NCBI GenBank assembly: GCA_017995275.1
Contig: JAGOJE010000043.1
Coordinates: 1-7,820 of the forward strand
DNA: 7,820 nt
Reading direction: 5' to 3'
Source of the DNA: Rickettsiaceae bacterium
Lineage (GTDB): Bacteria > Pseudomonadota > Alphaproteobacteria > Rickettsiales > Rickettsiaceae
The notes under the pieces are model-generated. The model was not told the DNA's origin. It did not search any database and worked only from the letters and a program-made list of their open reading frames with translations. The position numbers and the translations under genes are program-made. Below, piece after piece: positions 6,178 to 7,820 of this stretch (its first letter is position 1; the number at the start of each line of letters is the position of its first letter).

Positions 6178-7481
6178 TGATGATAATAGCTATAATTTTT
6201 TCTATTGCATCGCTTATCACCTTGCCATATTTGCTATATAAAAATTCTGGCTTAAATATGATGTTAAAATTCGCAGTCACTGAAAATGCAAAATTAAACG
6301 ACATTTTATCTAACCTAAGTAACGAAAAAATCCAATATATAAAACAAATTCAAGACCTGACGAATAAGGTTGAATATCTAACAAAAGCCAATCTAGAACA
6401 AGAAAAAGCACGAAAAGAGGCTTTTGATTCAGCAAAGGCTTCACTATTTGACCTAGGCGCCGGTCTTTCTAAACAACTTATAGAACTACATAAGCAAGAG
6501 ACTTTGGAGGCTCGTCAAAATAGCGAAAAAAACATCACCACCACATCTGAAAAATTCCACAAAGAATTTGAGAAATTGCTAATTATAGTGTCAAATCTTA
6601 GCAAAGATGTAGATCATTCAAAAACTACAGTCGATATAATACAGAAATCATTATTATCACCAGGAGGAGCTGGCAAACTTGCAGAAATAACGCTAGAAAA
6701 TATCCTTAAATCATCAGGCCTAAAGGCAAATTTGGATTTCACAATTCAGCACGATTTGAAAATTGAAGAGGGAAGGCAACGCCCAGATGCCTTAATTTTC
6801 CTACCAAGTGACAATCTAATGGTAGTTGACGCCAAAGCTTCCAAATTTTTGGTTGAACTATCAGATGACCTTGCCGATAATGAAAAATCACTAGCTGAGA
6901 AAAATTTAATGAGGACAATGTATAATCACCTAAAAGCTTTAAGCTCCAGGGAATATGCGGAAAATACGATCTCCCATTATCATTTAAAATCTAAACATTT
7001 CAATAATGTTATAACACTAATGTTCCTACCTACAGAATCAGCATTAGAAAGGATAACAGCATTAGATCATGAATTTATACATAAAGCATGGGCGCAGAAT
7101 ATTTTTCCTGTTGGCCCTACAGGTCTTATGAATATGTTATCTTTTGCAAAATTCCAAATAAACGACCACATGCGTTCTGAAAATCATAAAGTAATCATAG
7201 AAGAGGTCAGGAAGTTACTACTCTCAGTATCCGTACTTTCAGACCACTCCCAAAAATTAGGCGCAAATATCAAATCCTTAGTTTCGAATTACGATAAATT
7301 CTCTGCCTCTTTTAACCGCAACTTTCTTCCTAAAGCTAGAAACATAAGATCACTAGGCGTGGATGTAGGTAAACAAGATATAAAATCTTTAGATAGATAT
7401 CACCTAGTTTCTTCAGAATCCGACTTAATAGAAGTAACTGAAGAAAACCAACTACTTACAAAACAAGATAATAATGAATAG
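6174..7481 (+). CDS. rmuC: RmuC-family membrane-anchored nuclease-fold protein
   Basis: This 435-residue protein has one N-terminal membrane segment (about residues 4-22), a long charged coiled-coil region (about 30-155) and an RmuC domain (about 160-385). Family signatures are GGAGKLAEITLENILKSSGL (164-183), RPDALIFLP (203-211) followed by VVDAK (217-221), VITLMFLPTESALE (279-292) and VGPTGLMNML (313-322). The RPD...DAK pair forms a PD-(D/E)XK-type nuclease site (D205, D219, K221). RmuC in E. coli limits inversion at short inverted repeats and is described as a DNA recombination protein; its biochemical activity is poorly defined. The ATG at 6174 shares ATGA with the hscA stop and has a GAGG ribosome-binding site a few bases upstream, so it is translationally coupled to hscA. 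The tail after about residue 390 is polar and variable. Confidence 0.93.
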   Translation: MMMIIAIIFSIASLITLPYLLYKNSGLNMMLKFAVTENAKLNDILSNLSNEKIQYIKQIQDLTNKVEYLTKANLEQEKARKEAFDSAKASLFDLGAGLSKQLIELHKQETLEARQNSEKNITTTSEKFHKEFEKLLIIVSNLSKDVDHSKTTVDIIQKSLLSPGGAGKLAEITLENILKSSGLKANLDFTIQHDLKIEEGRQRPDALIFLPSDNLMVVDAKASKFLVELSDDLADNEKSLAEKNLMRTMYNHLKALSSREYAENTISHYHLKSKHFNNVITLMFLPTESALERITALDHEFIHKAWAQNIFPVGPTGLMNMLSFAKFQINDHMRSENHKVIIEEVRKLLLSVSVLSDHSQKLGANIKSLVSNYDKFSASFNRNFLPKARNIRSLGVDVGKQDIKSLDRYHLVSSESDLIEVTEENQLLTKQDNNE

Positions 7482-7529
7482 ATAATTTAATCGTAATAAT
7501 CCAGCAACTTGTTGCCCTTTATAATAATG

Positions 7530-7549
7530 AGTCCTTCGGACTGGTTTTA
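7530..7549 (+). terminator. Probable terminator of the hscB-hscA-rmuC operon
   Basis: AGTCC (7530-7534), loop TTC, GGACT (7538-7542), then GGTTTTATT. The stem is only 5 bp but ends in a T-rich run, 49 bases after the rmuC stop. A GCAAC/GTTGC palindrome at 7504-7515 just upstream could contribute. Confidence 0.5.
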
Positions 7550-7553
7550 TTAA

Positions 7554-7580
7554 CCTAGATTCGGGCTCCGCGGCCGGAAT
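7554..7580. repeat. Palindromic repeat, copy A
   Basis: The segment runs from CCTAGATTC to GCCGGAAT and folds as ATTCGGGC (7559-7566) against GCCGGAAT (7573-7580), with one mismatch to a perfect 8-bp palindrome. It is followed by GACACG. Copy B at 7677-7702 has the same layout. Short GC-rich palindromes with GATTCCGGC...GCCGGAAT arms are frequent in Rickettsiales and related genomes. Confidence 0.75.
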
Positions 7581-7597
7581 GACACGCACACACTGTC

Positions 7598-7636
7598 ACC
7601 CCGGACAGGCGAGCTTCGCAAGCCTAGATCCGGGGT
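7598..7636. repeat. ACCCCGGA/TCCGGGGT hairpin repeat with internal stem
   Basis: ACCCCGGA (7598-7605) pairs perfectly with TCCGGGGT (7629-7636). Inside, AGGC (7607-7610) pairs with GCCT (7622-7625) around an 11-base loop. The outer arms match a GTCACCCCGGA...TCCGGGGTCCAGC element that I recall as widespread in alphaproteobacterial endosymbionts, where the spacer is usually only a few bases. Upstream, TGACA (7580-7584) and TGTCA (7594-7598) are also inverted, so this element and copy A sit back to back. Confidence 0.72.
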
Positions 7637-7651
7637 CCAGCGTGATAATGC

Positions 7652-7672
7652 GCCACTCCGTGGCTCTTTTTT
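7652..7672 (+). terminator. Terminator-like hairpin with T-run
   Basis: GCCAC (7652-7656), loop TCC, GTGGC (7660-7664), then TC and six T (7667-7672). This has the shape of an intrinsic terminator on the plus strand, 170 bases past rmuC. It may belong to the repeat cluster and act as a secondary terminator for the operon. Confidence 0.5.
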
Positions 7673-7676
7673 CAAT

Positions 7677-7702
7677 CCTGGATTCCGGCTCAAGGCCGGA
7701 AT
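7677..7702. repeat. Palindromic repeat, copy B, cut at its right edge by an insertion sequence
   Basis: The segment starts CCTGGATTCCGG and ends GCCGGAAT. ATTCCGGC (7682-7689) and GCCGGAAT (7695-7702) form a perfect 8-bp stem with a 5-base loop. Copy A continues past its GGAAT with GACACG, whereas copy B continues with TGTAAAGG, the presumed insertion-sequence end. Confidence 0.75.
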
Positions 7703-7820
7703 TGTAAAGGTTAACTAATTCGTTGACAGATTTTGCAGGAAAGCAGAAGGAGTTTTTCCTGACAATGATTGATGTGGTCTGATCTCATTATAGTAAATCA
7801 GATACTCAAACAATCTGTCT
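7703..7820 (-). mobile_element. End of an insertion sequence (IS3/IS481-type), continuing beyond the window
   Basis: The region contains the 3' end of a transposase read on the minus strand. Its stop is followed by only 12 bases before the palindromic repeat begins. The proposed outer edge reads TGTAAAGGTTAAC from 7703; TGT is a common terminal triplet for IS481 and IS3 relatives. The other end and any target duplication lie outside the window, so the boundary is inferred from the interrupted repeat. Confidence 0.72.
7715..7820 (-). CDS. Transposase of IS3/IS481 type, C-terminal 34 residues only
   Basis: Reading the minus strand from the window edge to the TAG at 7717-7715 gives 34 residues in an open frame. 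They contain LFEYLIYYNEIRPHQSL, then SGKTPSAFLQN. The pattern YYN..RPHQSL.G.TP..FL is the hallmark of the end of the rve-type integrase core in IS481 and IS3-family (and related) transposases. These enzymes use a DDE active site to cut and join the element's ends; the catalytic acids lie upstream, outside the window. The frame is intact in the visible part, so whether the whole gene is functional cannot be judged. This short end does not decide between the IS481 and IS3 families. Confidence 0.85.
   Translation of the reverse strand, partial: DRLFEYLIYYNEIRPHQSLSGKTPSAFLQNLSTN

Larger units (their letters stand above)
7482..7702. other. Non-coding, hairpin-rich strip between rmuC and the insertion sequence
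   Basis: I see no gene, tRNA or other structured RNA in this gap. It holds, from left to right, a GCAAC/GTTGC palindrome (7504-7515) followed by CCTTT, a terminator-like hairpin (7530-7549), palindromic repeat copy A (7554-7580), an ACCCCGGA/TCCGGGGT hairpin (7598-7636), a second terminator-like hairpin (7652-7672), and palindromic repeat copy B (7677-7702). From 7554 onward it is clearly GC-richer than the genes of this window. Confidence 0.8.

Noticed and set aside
7554..7702. CRISPR array
   Set aside because: The repeats are few, palindromic and unevenly spaced, without regular spacers or cas genes.

Overview
The window looks like a piece of an obligate intracellular alphaproteobacterium of the order Rickettsiales. 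The coding sequence is AT-rich, there is a large ankyrin-repeat protein of the host-interaction type, the Isc chaperone genes hscB and hscA are in a compact form, and GC-rich palindromic repeats of the kind scattered through rickettsial genomes sit next to an insertion-sequence end. I cannot name the genus from sequence alone; Rickettsiaceae or Midichloriaceae are both plausible.

Layout. (1) Positions 1-1821, plus strand: the 3' part of an ankyrin-repeat gene whose start lies left of the window. Four to five ankyrin repeats, two of them almost identical at the DNA level, are followed by about 430 residues with no domain I recognise and a basic IQ-like motif near the C-terminus. (2) Positions 1835-2665, minus strand: rsmI, a 16S rRNA ribose methyltransferase, convergent with the ankyrin gene across a shared hairpin. 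(3) Positions 2683-3795, plus strand, divergent from rsmI: a lipoprotein with a type-1 periplasmic-binding fold, of the LpoA-like penicillin-binding-protein-activator family. The divergent rsmI/lpoA-type pair is also known from other proteobacteria. (4) Positions 3800-7481, plus strand: a likely operon behind a clear sigma-70-type promoter. It holds a 40-codon ORF resembling the tail of an Rpn/PD-(D/E)XK-type transposase, then hscB and hscA (Fe-S cluster transfer chaperones, overlapping by 26 bases) and rmuC (a membrane-anchored, coiled-coil, nuclease-fold protein, overlapping hscA by 4 bases). (5) Positions 7482-7702: a non-coding, GC-rich strip of hairpins and palindromic repeats with two terminator-like structures. 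(6) Positions 7703-7820: the end of an insertion sequence, with the C-terminus of an IS3/IS481-type transposase on the minus strand. The element appears to begin exactly where a palindromic repeat is interrupted.

Working together: HscB delivers the Fe-S scaffold to HscA, and tight overlaps couple their translation. The ferredoxin that often follows hscA is absent and rmuC takes its place. The cell-envelope lipoprotein and RsmI are housekeeping functions. The ankyrin protein is the best candidate for a host-directed or lineage-specific function. I found no wholly new multi-gene system. The most distinctive observations are the IQ-like motif in the ankyrin protein, the transposase-tail mini-ORF placed between the promoter and hscB, and the insertion sequence landing in a palindromic repeat.
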